The position numbers and the translations under genes were made by a program. DNA of 14,111 bases, from positions 1-14,111 of the forward strand of contig JALUZQ010000011.1 of NCBI GenBank assembly GCA_027011725.1. The letters are read 5' to 3'. The notes beneath the pieces were generated by a model, which saw only the letters and a program-made list of their open reading frames with translations, had not been told where the DNA came from and did not search any database. Each line of letters begins with the position of its first letter. Within the stretch, counting starts at the first letter, position 1. Source of the stretch: Sulfurimonas sp. Its GTDB lineage: Bacteria; Campylobacterota; Campylobacteria; Campylobacterales; Sulfurimonadaceae. Below are positions 1 to 7,551 of the stretch, in pieces.

Positions 1-1
1 T

Positions 2-1648
2 CTCTACTTGGCACATATTTACTTCCCTTCAGCAAAGAGCGAGTTCTTTAGACTTATCCGCTCAAGCACCCCAGCGCCGCAAAAACCGCAAATCATCGCT
101 ACACGCCGTGTCTTTGATGATCCAAACGCAGTAGAGTTTTACTACCGACTAGAGAAGATCCACTCTACAATCGTGCATAAAACACATATGACCTTTAAAA
201 TAGACGACAGTGTGTTAGCACGTTTTGAGGAGCTTTTTATCAAACCAAAGTGGGATGAGAAGCCGCATGTGATGGATTATGATGTAACTACGAGTACAAA
301 TCCCATTTTAGAATTTGCTCAGATTCCGGTGCGTTCTCGTTATCAGTTTTTGCTTGATAATTCGCACTTTATCATTATGACCTTTATTCGCGGGCCGGTT
401 TGTCGCGGGCAGATAGCCCTCAACGTCATTCATGACCATTTTTGGGTGATGTTTCGTGACCCTGAGCATGACATCGGTGTGCTTAATCCGAACTTTTTAA
501 AAGAAGAGGCGCAAAATCTTACGCTTCCTATTGCGGATGTGAATAACCCTATTATAGAGGTTTTAAGCAACGCCTATAGAGAAAAGTATGCACACTACTA
601 CAGAGATAAACGCAGCGTTATGCAAAAAGAGTTTCCAAACGGCGTGGACTATGACTCCATTTGGAAAGGGAACAAGCCCTCAGATGCACCGCTTTTGACA
701 GTCTATCGCCACTTTGACAGTGCATCTGTAAGCAAAGGCATATTAGGCGAAGAACCACGCACGATGTGGGTCATAGACTATGCACAGTTTGAGCGTATCT
801 ACTACACACTTGTAGCAGGATATGATGTCTATGGAAATGTCTCACATCAGGCAAACATTCGCCGTTATATGGACTACCTGCGTTTAGAGGGAGAGTTAAA
901 CTTTTTAGACTATATGCCGCAAGAGCAGCGTTTAGATATGTTCCTCTCATGGTACATAGGTGATGACTTTTTTAGTAACAGGGACAAAAGTCTTATTGAA
1001 GATCTGCCAGAGGGCATTGTTTACAAAACAAAATACCAAAAAGATGAGTTTATCACCCACATAGTCAAGCAGCATATACTTAAAAGCACAGGCATTGCGT
1101 TTGACGAGGTAAACTATGCAAAGCCTTACGCGGCAGATGTGAAGATGCCAAAAGCATATAAAACACTTGATGATTATATGCAGGCCATCCACTCCATTGC
1201 CCGATCGGGAAACAACTTTGTACGTTTTGTGACTGACCATAAGGCAAATCTGATATTTGTCCGTGTCGAGCTGCCTGATGGGAGCTTTACTACGAGGTAC
1301 CTTGTCATAAACAGGTGGCATGACAATGTCAACTCGATGTTCTTTGAAGAAGATACTCTCAACCCCAAAAAAGATACGATGGACATCTTAAAAGAGAGTG
1401 TAGGCTCGTACCCCAATGCTTTTGCCATTATTGAGTTTAAAGATTTGGCGCGCTTTTTGGAGCTTATCAAAAACTATGATGGCAGTGAAGCAGAGTCACA
1501 AGAGCTCAAGCACTTTTTCATTAGCCGCTCAGACAAAGAGTTTTGGAACTATTATGACTGGTTTCAAAAAGAGTACGATGAGAAAGAGCCTCTTCGAGGT
1601 GGTTTGTATGATCTTAACAGATACTCAAGTAAAGTATGGAGCAAATAA
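2..1648 (+). CDS. cti: Fatty acid cis/trans isomerase (Cti), 5'-truncated by the window edge
   Basis: Periplasmic heme-containing enzyme that converts cis to trans unsaturated fatty acyl chains in membrane phospholipids, stiffening the membrane under solvent, heat or osmotic stress. About 549 C-terminal residues are present; known Cti proteins are about 750-800 residues. The N-terminal part, with signal peptide and CXXCH heme site, would lie before base 1. Recognised from the family-typical segments FIRGPVCRGQIALNVI and HDHFWVMF (roughly residues 127-150) and from the stretch around YYTLVAGYDVYGNVSHQ (about residues 266-282), followed by a YMDYLRLEGE-NFL segment. The reading frame is open to the left edge. 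The TTG at base 8 is simply an internal Leu codon with no ribosome site, so the gene is partial. It ends in TAA, which overlaps the ATG of the next gene by one base, so the two are probably co-translated. I am sure of the family; activity cannot be judged without the heme-binding end. Confidence 0.88.
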   Translation, partial: LYLAHIYFPSAKSEFFRLIRSSTPAPQKPQIIATRRVFDDPNAVEFYYRLEKIHSTIVHKTHMTFKIDDSVLARFEELFIKPKWDEKPHVMDYDVTTSTNPILEFAQIPVRSRYQFLLDNSHFIIMTFIRGPVCRGQIALNVIHDHFWVMFRDPEHDIGVLNPNFLKEEAQNLTLPIADVNNPIIEVLSNAYREKYAHYYRDKRSVMQKEFPNGVDYDSIWKGNKPSDAPLLTVYRHFDSASVSKGILGEEPRTMWVIDYAQFERIYYTLVAGYDVYGNVSHQANIRRYMDYLRLEGELNFLDYMPQEQRLDMFLSWYIGDDFFSNRDKSLIEDLPEGIVYKTKYQKDEFITHIVKQHILKSTGIAFDEVNYAKPYAADVKMPKAYKTLDDYMQAIHSIARSGNNFVRFVTDHKANLIFVRVELPDGSFTTRYLVINRWHDNVNSMFFEEDTLNPKKDTMDILKESVGSYPNAFAIIEFKDLARFLELIKNYDGSEAESQELKHFFISRSDKEFWNYYDWFQKEYDEKEPLRGGLYDLNRYSSKVWSK

Positions 1649-2103
1649 TGGATGTAGTTCTTCTAGTCAAGTCAATCGCAGGACTCACGGTAATTTTAGG
1701 CATATTGCTCTTTATTTTTCTCTACTCTCCTAATGCGAAGAAAAAGCAAAAGGAAAAGAAAAAGGCACAAAAACGCTACACTACCCCGACGCCACCAAAA
1801 CCAAAAACAGACTGGAAGAGTCTTATAAAGGTTCTACGAAACCGAGAGTCAAGCACAGAGGAGCTCAAAGAGGCGTTGGACTTGATGCTCAAGTACCATG
1901 GGAAGATCCCTGACAAGCTCGGTATTCGTGTAAATCCTGAGTTTGACAAGTATGCAGAAGCGATCCTGCGTTTGTGCAGGCATCCAAATACGAACAAAGA
2001 TCTCATCATAGATTTTGACAAAGAGTTAGAGCGAAGGAATCCGGAGTACATCAAAGAGATCAATGATGCACTCACAAAGGGGTTAAACTCCAGAGGGATT
2101 TAG
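1648..2103 (+). CDS. Conserved hypothetical single-pass membrane protein
   Basis: Function not recognised; 151 residues. A hydrophobic segment at about residues 5-26 is followed by a strongly basic stretch (KKKQKEKKKAQKR, about 31-43), so the bulk should face the cytoplasm. A Pro/Thr/Lys linker (TTPTPPKPK) leads to a predicted helical domain of about 95 residues with several charged amphipathic helices and one Cys. I chose the ATG at 1648 because GGAG sits 6 nt before it (1638-1641) and the start forms a TAATG overlap with the upstream cis/trans isomerase stop. An ATG at 1636 would add only four residues and has no ribosome site. The tight coupling suggests expression with the isomerase, but this says nothing certain about a shared function. 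It ends convergently, 4 nt from the stop of the next minus-strand gene. Confidence 0.75.
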   Translation: MDVVLLVKSIAGLTVILGILLFIFLYSPNAKKKQKEKKKAQKRYTTPTPPKPKTDWKSLIKVLRNRESSTEELKEALDLMLKYHGKIPDKLGIRVNPEFDKYAEAILRLCRHPNTNKDLIIDFDKELERRNPEYIKEINDALTKGLNSRGI

Positions 2104-2110
2104 GAGTTTA
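2084..2110. terminator. Candidate bidirectional hairpin between convergent genes
   Basis: An 8-bp perfect inverted repeat, TAAACTCC (2084-2091) and GGAGTTTA (2103-2110), encloses 11 nt and spans both convergent stop codons (TAG 2101-2103 on plus, TAA 2110-2108 on minus). A T-rich stretch follows on the plus side (TATGTTATTTTT) but no clean U tract directly abuts the stem, so termination is plausible rather than certain. Confidence 0.4.
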
Positions 2111-3196
2111 TATGTTATTTTTAGCAGTTGCCTCTTTTACCGCGGCAAGAAGCTCTTCAAATCCGACCTCACTTGAGTGTTCTACTTTTTCAAGTAGATC
2201 AAGCGCTGCGTTTAGGTTTCCTTGTTTTGCCTCTTTCATAGCTTGTTTTAAGCCTTGATGCACTGTTTCATGGTGTTTTGAGATGCTTGGAATATGTGAA
2301 CTTCCTTTAAGAAGTGTTGATGTGATTTGGCTAAACCATCTTCCAAAGCGGCAGCTGTTCTCATCTGCAATACTCACTTCTTCTTGTGCTATAATGGCTT
2401 TATATCCTGTAATCTTGAGTGCAATATGGTCGATTTTACCGTTACTTACATTGAACTCGTTTGTGAGGTTCTCTGTTTTTGCTTTGATCTCGTTACTGTT
2501 TTGAACGACCATATTGATGTTGTCACTAAATACATCGAGAATCTCCATCACTCTGCCTGTCTCATCGGCAAATGTGTTACTGATCTCCATCATAGAGTTT
2601 GAGTTTTGTTTGAGTCCGTTGATGTTTATCTCTACCTCTTGGGTTGCTTTTTGTGTACGCTCTGCAAGTTTTCTTACTTCATCGGCAACCACGGCAAAAC
2701 CACGACCATGCTCACCCGCACGTGCTGCTTCTATAGCTGCGTTTAGTGCAAGAAGGTTTGTCTGGTCTGAGATGTCTTTGATGAGGTTAATGATCTCTGC
2801 AATGGACATAACGCTGTCGTTGAGTGAGTTTGCATCATCACCAAGAGTATTTGCATGTTCTTGAATGTTCTCTATAGTAGAAGAGATTTCTTGTGTCTGC
2901 TGCGCAACATTCTCCATCCGTGTATTTGTCTTTGCATTAAGCTCGTTGATCTCTTCAAGCTGTTGCAAATTCTCTTCAATGGTTCCCTGTAGGAAGTGCG
3001 CACCACTGCTGTAACTGTTGATGACAAGATCTTCAAGACGATTGTCCTGTGCGTCCTCTTTCTCTGTAGTAGTGTTTTGAGCAGATTGGAGCTGGTGAAG
3101 CTGATTTCTTAAGTTCGCATTCTCCTCTTCAAGACTCTTAAGCCTCTCTTTGTAAGCTTTTTCAAGCTTCTCTATCTTTGCATTACATCCAAACAT
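2108..3196 (-). CDS. Soluble methyl-accepting chemotaxis protein with C-terminal CZB zinc-binding domain (TlpD-like)
   Basis: Cytoplasmic chemoreceptor of 362 residues with no membrane segment. Order of parts: an N-terminal charged coiled coil (about 5-40, ending in the Gln-rich NQLHQLQ), a signalling hairpin (about 75-250) whose kinase-control tip holds [20 protein letters not shown] and [19 protein letters not shown] (about 134-172), and a CZB domain (about 255-320). The CZB zinc ligands are visible as His257 (KIDH), Cys282 in CRFGRW, His309 and His313 (HETVH). In Helicobacter, TlpD has this architecture and senses oxidative and energy stress; in CZB proteins the Cys-Zn core can react with hypochlorous acid and zinc. 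Here it should signal through CheW/CheA. An AGAGGGG ribosome site lies about 6 nt before the ATG. It is preceded by the lapD-like gene with a 58-nt gap, so it may have its own promoter or be read through. Confidence 0.92.
   Translation of the reverse strand: MFGCNAKIEKLEKAYKERLKSLEEENANLRNQLHQLQSAQNTTTEKEDAQDNRLEDLVINSYSSGAHFLQGTIEENLQQLEEINELNAKTNTRMENVAQQTQEISSTIENIQEHANTLGDDANSLNDSVMSIAEIINLIKDISDQTNLLALNAAIEAARAGEHGRGFAVVADEVRKLAERTQKATQEVEININGLKQNSNSMMEISNTFADETGRVMEILDVFSDNINMVVQNSNEIKAKTENLTNEFNVSNGKIDHIALKITGYKAIIAQEEVSIADENSCRFGRWFSQITSTLLKGSSHIPSISKHHETVHQGLKQAMKEAKQGNLNAALDLLEKVEHSSEVGFEELLAAVKEATAKNNI
2736..2769 (+). repeat. 34-bp identical block shared by the two chemoreceptor genes (copy 1)
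   Basis: Bases 2736-2769 are identical to 8204-8237, and the flanking about 100 bases are nearly so. The block encodes the conserved receptor tip [11 protein letters not shown] on the minus strand. Protein conservation explains part of this, but identical third-codon positions hint at recent shared ancestry or gene conversion. It is a possible site for recombination between the two genes. Confidence 0.7.
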
Positions 3197-3254
3197 TACT
3201 ACCCCTCTTTAATTTTTTATAAATCTTATATTTAGATATTTTAACACAGAAAAT
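3197..3254 (-). promoter_or_regulatory. Short AT-rich intergenic leader of the CZB chemoreceptor
   Basis: 58 nt between the lapD-like stop and the soluble chemoreceptor start. Read on the minus strand it holds a strong ribosome site (AGAGGGGTAGTA then ATG) and, upstream, an AT-rich stretch with -10-like hexamers (TATAAG, TATAAA) but no clear -35. No hairpin with a U tract is seen, so the receptor may be transcribed both from its own promoter and from the upstream genes. The promoter call is weak. Confidence 0.3.
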
Positions 3255-5234
3255 CTAAATCGAATCTGCTATGGAGCCTTGAAATATAAAAATATTGTAT
3301 TTTTGTAATTTTTCTACATCATTTTGCTCTTCTACTCCGGTAGCTATGATGTCTATGTCGAGCGAATTTGTGACAACCTGCAAAGAGGCGATGGCATCTT
3401 GGGACTGGTCAAGCAAGAACTGTGCATCTGCTTTGATGTATTTTGGATTGATATCTTTTAAATATGAGAAGTCGTTGGCACTTCCGGTGTAGGAGTGAAT
3501 ACCAAGTGCATACCCATATTTTCTAAAGAGATCGACATACCCAAGAACAGTTGCTGTCTTGTGCAGGGCAAAGCTGTCTGCTATTTCAAAACAGAGATTT
3601 TTGAGTACCTTTTTCTTCTGTTTTTCAAGGAGTGTCGCTACTCTCTCAAAGTTGTTCTCCTCTTCTAAAAATGCCTTTGGCAGACGTATGGAGTAGTTGA
3701 TGTGTTGGAGCTTTGCATGGTATTTGTTAAAGAGTACTTCCATCACACTCAAATAGAGCGGACTGACCACTCCCAGCGTAATTGCCGGAGCGATGAAAGA
3801 GTTGTAGCTGTATCTTTTTCCATCTTGGTCAATAATGTCAAAAGAGACAAACTTGTGCATAAGCTCTTTTGTGCGTATGTTCTTTACAGGAATGAAGTGA
3901 AACTCAAAACTGTGCTTTTGAATACTCTGCTCAAGGAGGCTGCGCCATTGTGTTTTGGTAAGAGACTCTTCGTTGTCTGAGTCGTCATAAAGGTAAATAT
4001 TACTCTGTTCGGCATTCTTTGCATGCAGCAGTGCCGTATCTACACGCGTGAGCAGTTCAGCCGGCGTCATAGTGTTCTTATATCGGTAAAGCCCGATACT
4101 GAGTGAGGCCTGCGTTTGAGGAATGTTGTTTTTCTCCAACAGCTCTACAAAACGTTCTTGGATGTGCTCTGCAATATGACGTGCATTTTCTTTGTCTGTA
4201 TTTGGCAGCATGATGATAAACTCGGTTCCATTCACACGTGCGCTGATACTCTCTTCGTTGATGAGCGTCGCATTTTTAAGAATTTGTGCAAATTCATAGA
4301 AAAAAGCATCTGCTTTTTGTCTGCCGAGTATTTGGTTGATATGTTCTGCACCGTCAAGGGCAAGGAGCATAATGACACCGCCTTCTACTTTTCCTTCAAG
4401 CTCTATGAGTTCGGGAAGTTTGAGCATAAGGTAGCGGCGGTTAAAGAGCTTGGTCACAGGGTCGTTGTACTGGAGCTCTTTGTTGCGTTTGAGTGCTTCT
4501 GTGGCTTGTTTAAATATCTCTCTTACTCTGCGCACCATCGAGTTCATAGCATTTGAGACCTCTTTAAACTCCGTTGTGTAAGGCTCTTCCTCTTCGATGA
4601 TAAATTCATTGTTAATAATCGCTTCGGCTTGATGCTTGACACGTTTGAGCGGTTTGAGAATGAAGTGCAGCATAACGGCAAGCACTATAAGCGAGATGAT
4701 GGAGACAAAGGCAAAGAGATAGAGCAGGTTGATAAATATTTTATAGAGTGCTTTGTATGTGAGTGTGACATCCCCGACAACTGTGAGTTTTCCGATGCTC
4801 ATCCAGTCATGTGTTACCTCTGTTGATATAGGCTCTATATGTAAGTTTGAAAGTTTGACAAACCATGCAGGAACACCCTCTATGGGGTCATTGTCCTCTT
4901 GTTTATAGCTATATGTGTCTGTTTTGAACTCTATCATCTTGTAGTAACCACTGTCAAACGCAGCGTCTATAATACTTTTGACAACGGCAGGAACTTTATC
5001 GGGTGTAGCGCTTTTGTCCTGAGGCGCTGCGTTTAGAATACTCTTCATTATGACCGCTTTGTTCGCATTGTTGGCAAGTTCACTGCTGAGTGATGAGATG
5101 TTGTTGACAGTCATCTGGTAAAGACTTTGGAGCATATCTTTTTTGGCTGTTTGGTAGTTTTGCACCATTACAGCTGCCAAGATCATCAAAATAAGTAAGG
5201 AGACCGCAAGTGCCATCTGTTTAAAAAGTGTCAT
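3255..5234 (-). CDS. lapD: LapD-like inner-membrane c-di-GMP receptor with degenerate GGDEF and EAL domains
   Basis: 659 residues. TM1 (about 6-24) and a periplasmic LapD/MoxY-type domain (about 25-165, with AAFDSGYYKMIEF and VPAWFVKL) are followed by TM2 (about 168-190), HAMP (191-245), GGDEF (about 250-415) and EAL (about 430-659). Both cytoplasmic domains look catalytically dead. The GGDEF signature reads NGTEF (335-339). The EAL signature is replaced by HKFVSF (460-465). The usual DDFGTG metal-loop reads HSYTGS (580-585). This matches LapD, which binds c-di-GMP in its EAL domain and signals outward to hold the protease LapG. Trp144 in the periplasmic domain (DWMSIGKL) lines up by eye with the LapD tryptophan that contacts LapG. 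The start ATG overlaps the lapG-like stop by 4 nt (ATGA), so the two are translationally coupled. The pairing makes this call much stronger than a generic GGDEF/EAL label. Confidence 0.88.
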   Translation of the reverse strand: MTLFKQMALAVSLLILMILAAVMVQNYQTAKKDMLQSLYQMTVNNISSLSSELANNANKAVIMKSILNAAPQDKSATPDKVPAVVKSIIDAAFDSGYYKMIEFKTDTYSYKQEDNDPIEGVPAWFVKLSNLHIEPISTEVTHDWMSIGKLTVVGDVTLTYKALYKIFINLLYLFAFVSIISLIVLAVMLHFILKPLKRVKHQAEAIINNEFIIEEEEPYTTEFKEVSNAMNSMVRRVREIFKQATEALKRNKELQYNDPVTKLFNRRYLMLKLPELIELEGKVEGGVIMLLALDGAEHINQILGRQKADAFFYEFAQILKNATLINEESISARVNGTEFIIMLPNTDKENARHIAEHIQERFVELLEKNNIPQTQASLSIGLYRYKNTMTPAELLTRVDTALLHAKNAEQSNIYLYDDSDNEESLTKTQWRSLLEQSIQKHSFEFHFIPVKNIRTKELMHKFVSFDIIDQDGKRYSYNSFIAPAITLGVVSPLYLSVMEVLFNKYHAKLQHINYSIRLPKAFLEEENNFERVATLLEKQKKKVLKNLCFEIADSFALHKTATVLGYVDLFRKYGYALGIHSYTGSANDFSYLKDINPKYIKADAQFLLDQSQDAIASLQVVTNSLDIDIIATGVEEQNDVEKLQKYNIFIFQGSIADSI

Positions 5235-5842
5235 AATTTTTTCCTTTGCATGTCAATTTCAAGTTTTTTCCATTTTTTGGATTTTGGTCCGGTGTCACCG
5301 TTTATCATCTTAATCATCTTAATAAGATCAGGACGCTGTGATGCCGGGAGTACGCGAGGGTTGTTGTTTCCTAAAATAAGAATGTCGTTTTTTGATTTTG
5401 GATGGGGTGTTTTAAGATAGGCCAAAACCATATGTGCGAGCAGCCGTCCATGCTTATCACGATAGACAACGTAGGTGAACTTCATTTTATGTGGATCTAC
5501 ACCGAGAGCTTTGAGGATGTAGTACTTCGTGATGGTGTAGTCTTCACAGTCGCCTCTGTCTTTGCCAACAAACTGATAAAGTGTCGCCCAGTAGTCACTT
5601 ACCCCATAGACGTGCATATCGCTGTCATATTTGACACGGTTCACCCAGCTGTTTACGGCTTCGAGCTTTACCGTGTCATTGGCATCTTTATATTTGTCTA
5701 TGAGATCTTTTTGAATGGAGATAAATCGCTTCTTTGCACTCTTGCCATACTTTTTCTCTGCTTTTATCTCGATGTCCTGTGAGATAAGACGTGCATTGAG
5801 TAGAACCGATAAGAGGATAAAAATACTCAGTAAAAGTTTCAT
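5231..5842 (-). CDS. lapG: LapG-like periplasmic transglutaminase-type cysteine protease
   Basis: 203 residues. LapG cleaves the N-terminal retention region of giant surface adhesins, releasing them when c-di-GMP is low; it is held by LapD when c-di-GMP is high. A signal peptide is visible (MKLLLSIFILLSVLLNA). The core shows DYWATLYQFV and then GDCEDY with nucleophile Cys99; the flanking Asp98 and Glu100 correspond to calcium ligands in known LapG. Catalytic His137 lies in AHMVL. The third catalytic position, normally Asp in an LDN motif, reads Gly158 here (ILILGNNNP), which is unusual. The conserved downstream RPDL is present. The start overlaps nothing but has no ribosome site; TATAAT ends 7 nt before the ATG. 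The gene lies 18 nt after the radical SAM stop and overlaps lapD by 4 nt. The substrate adhesin is not in the window. Confidence 0.87.
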   Translation of the reverse strand: MKLLLSIFILLSVLLNARLISQDIEIKAEKKYGKSAKKRFISIQKDLIDKYKDANDTVKLEAVNSWVNRVKYDSDMHVYGVSDYWATLYQFVGKDRGDCEDYTITKYYILKALGVDPHKMKFTYVVYRDKHGRLLAHMVLAYLKTPHPKSKNDILILGNNNPRVLPASQRPDLIKMIKMINGDTGPKSKKWKKLEIDMQRKKL

Positions 5843-5848
5843 TGATTA

Positions 5849-5854
5849 ATTATA
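5849..5854 (-). promoter_or_regulatory. Candidate -10 box directly before lapG start
   Basis: On the minus strand a perfect TATAAT is followed by TAATCA and then the lapG ATG. With initiation 6-8 nt after the -10, the transcript would begin at or next to the start codon, giving a leaderless mRNA. This fits the lack of any Shine-Dalgarno sequence. No good -35 is evident, which is usual for Campylobacterota promoters. A TATAAT in AT-rich DNA may also arise by chance. Confidence 0.4.
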
Positions 5855-5860
5855 CTAAAA

Positions 5861-7369
5861 TTAGTGCTGTCTTTTATTAAAACCTGAGGTTCCAAGCTTG
5901 GCATTTGCTTGAAAATCTTTTGCATAGGGTTTGAGGTAGTGCGGTACGGCACGTCCTTTGAGTTTCATAATGTCCTCAAGCATCACATTGGCAATGCTTT
6001 GAGCATCGATGTTTTTGACTTCGCTGAGATAGGCAAAGAGCAGTTCTCCTTGTCTTTGGAGGGAGATTTTCCAGGTAGAGTCGGTCTGCTCGTATATCCA
6101 TAATCCAAAAGCGTAGAAGTTTGCAAACACTTTTGGCGCTTGCGTGCCGTCATCCCAGAGCAGTTTTACAGAGCGTTTAAAATTGCCGCTGTTGTAGAAA
6201 AGATCCCAAAAACGTGCAAAGCGTTTCATGATCTGAATATCTTCAAAACTCAGCTGGGAATTTTTTAAAATATCATAAGGTGGGATGTCGCTGTAAACCA
6301 TGCCAAAAGTGATATCGTGACGGCTTATGTGTGTGCCTGAGAGCTTTTTGAGTATGCCTATTTGTATCTCACAGCTGCTTATCTGCATCAGCTCATCAAG
6401 GTTCGCTCCAAAACTCTCCAAGCTCTCTCCCGGAAGTCCGACAATGAGGTCGAGGTGGATGTGCGCCGTTGTCTCATTCTCTAAAAAAGCGATGTTCTCT
6501 TTGATCTTGTCGAGTTTGAGCTGTCTTGAGATGTTGTTTGCTATTTCAAGATTGAGTGTCTGTATGCCGATCTCTAACTGCAAAGCCCCGTGAGGAAAGC
6601 TTTTTATCTTCTCTCTTAGTGAAGCCGGAAAATGGTCGGGAATGACTTCAAAATGCGCGAAATAGGGAGGCTCTTTTGCTAAAAAGAAGTCGAGTATGCG
6701 GTTGGCTGCTTTCATGTTGAGGTTAAAGGTTCTGTCAACGAACTTGAAGTTTCTTGCACCCCTTTGCCAGAGTGTCTCAAACGCAGCGAGGACTTCATCA
6801 AGGTTAAATGCACGTACTTTTTCATCCATAGAGGAGAGACAAAACTCACACTCAAATGGGCAGCCGCGAGAGATCTCTACATAGATGTAACGGTTTTTAA
6901 TGTCATCGTCTGTGTAGTATTTGTATGGGAGTTGTATCTCTTTTAAGTTTGGCAGGCTCATGCGACTGATGCGCTCTTGAGGTTTGTTCTCAATGATATT
7001 TTTACAGAGCTTGTAAAAAGCAAGATCTCCTTCGCCTTGAATGATGTAGTCGGCATCATCATAGTTGACACGAAAAGGCAGGTAGGTCACTTCAGGGCCG
7101 CCAAGTACGATGGTCGTCTTTGGAGAAACCTTTTTAATGATGTGAATAAGTTCACGAATCTCTGAAGCATTCCAAATATAGACACCAAGACCTACGATGT
7201 CGGGTTCATGGAGCAGGATCTTCTCTGCTACAGTTTGTATGGCATCGTTGATGCTAAACTCTAAAATAGTCGTATCTTCTTGAAGCTCCTGCATATTTGC
7301 ATAGATGTAACGAAGCCCGATGGCACTGTGGGTAAATCTTGAGTTAAGTGTAGAGAGAATGATTTTCAT
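5861..7369 (-). CDS. B12-binding-domain radical SAM protein with C-terminal DUF4080
   Basis: 502 residues, cytosolic. The N-terminal Rossmann-like cobalamin-binding domain spans about 1-140 (IVGLGVYIWNASEIREL and IVLGGPEVTYLP are typical). It is followed by a radical SAM core with the 4Fe-4S motif CPFECEFC (Cys170, Cys174, Cys177), then a SAM-binding and barrel region (QLEIGIQTLN; LDLIVGLPGES). The C-terminal about 130 residues resemble DUF4080. Such BchE-like proteins use adenosylmethionine radicals with cobalamin to methylate or rearrange unactivated carbons, but the substrate of this subfamily is unknown to me, and nothing nearby reveals it. An intrinsic terminator lies upstream, so it should have its own promoter. 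No Shine-Dalgarno is visible before the ATG; a -10-like TATGCT (7381-7386) ends 11 nt before it. LapG follows after 18 nt, so co-transcription with lapG and lapD is possible. Confidence 0.87.
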   Translation of the reverse strand: MKIILSTLNSRFTHSAIGLRYIYANMQELQEDTTILEFSINDAIQTVAEKILLHEPDIVGLGVYIWNASEIRELIHIIKKVSPKTTIVLGGPEVTYLPFRVNYDDADYIIQGEGDLAFYKLCKNIIENKPQERISRMSLPNLKEIQLPYKYYTDDDIKNRYIYVEISRGCPFECEFCLSSMDEKVRAFNLDEVLAAFETLWQRGARNFKFVDRTFNLNMKAANRILDFFLAKEPPYFAHFEVIPDHFPASLREKIKSFPHGALQLEIGIQTLNLEIANNISRQLKLDKIKENIAFLENETTAHIHLDLIVGLPGESLESFGANLDELMQISSCEIQIGILKKLSGTHISRHDITFGMVYSDIPPYDILKNSQLSFEDIQIMKRFARFWDLFYNSGNFKRSVKLLWDDGTQAPKVFANFYAFGLWIYEQTDSTWKISLQRQGELLFAYLSEVKNIDAQSIANVMLEDIMKLKGRAVPHYLKPYAKDFQANAKLGTSGFNKRQH

Positions 7370-7417
7370 AAAGGAAGTTTAGCATAAGTTTGAATGGAAA
7401 AAAGTTAGGAGGAAAAA

Positions 7418-7454
7418 CAGCCGAGAGTAAAAAGGGGGAAAACTCGGCTGTTTT
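7418..7454. terminator. Bidirectional intrinsic terminator
   Basis: A perfect 8-bp GC-rich stem, CAGCCGAG (7418-7425) and CTCGGCTG (7443-7450), has a 17-nt purine-rich loop. TTTT follows on the plus strand and, because AAAAA precedes the stem, TTTTT follows on the minus strand. It lies about 100 nt downstream of the membrane chemoreceptor stop on the minus strand. It therefore most likely ends the PAS/chemoreceptor transcript and insulates the radical SAM gene. Confidence 0.85.
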
Positions 7455-7500
7455 AAAAATTTATAGGAGTATATATCTCTTCTTATGAAAGGGGGAAAAC
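7431..7500 (+). repeat. 13-bp direct repeat AAAGGGGGAAAAC, two copies
   Basis: The identical 13-mer AAAGGGGGAAAAC occurs at 7431-7443 (inside the terminator loop, running into the stem) and again at 7488-7500, 57 nt apart. Both lie in the 182-nt noncoding gap. On the minus strand they read GTTTTCCCCCTTT and would sit in the 3' untranslated region of the chemoreceptor transcript. The function is unknown; the second copy could be a remnant of a small duplication. Confidence 0.6.
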
Positions 7501-7551
7501 ATAATCGAGATGTTGAAATTATAATAATTATAAGTTAATGTTTGGTAAACG

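Noticed and set aside
8..1648. TTG at base 8 as the true start of the cis/trans isomerase
   Set aside because: The frame is open to the window edge, no ribosome site precedes it, and the family has a longer N-terminal part.
4116..4556. 146-residue plus-strand frame opposite lapD
   Set aside because: Antisense shadow: Cys/Phe-rich, no ribosome site, and lapD is clearly coding on the other strand.
7485..7538. Small plus-strand frame of 17 codons beginning MKGGKHNRDVE
   Set aside because: An AGGAG lies upstream but too far away, and the product is tiny and low in complexity; no further support.
7370..7551. Possible riboswitch or small RNA in the 182-nt gap
   Set aside because: Apart from the terminator and the 13-mer repeat I see no conserved riboswitch core or extended pairing.
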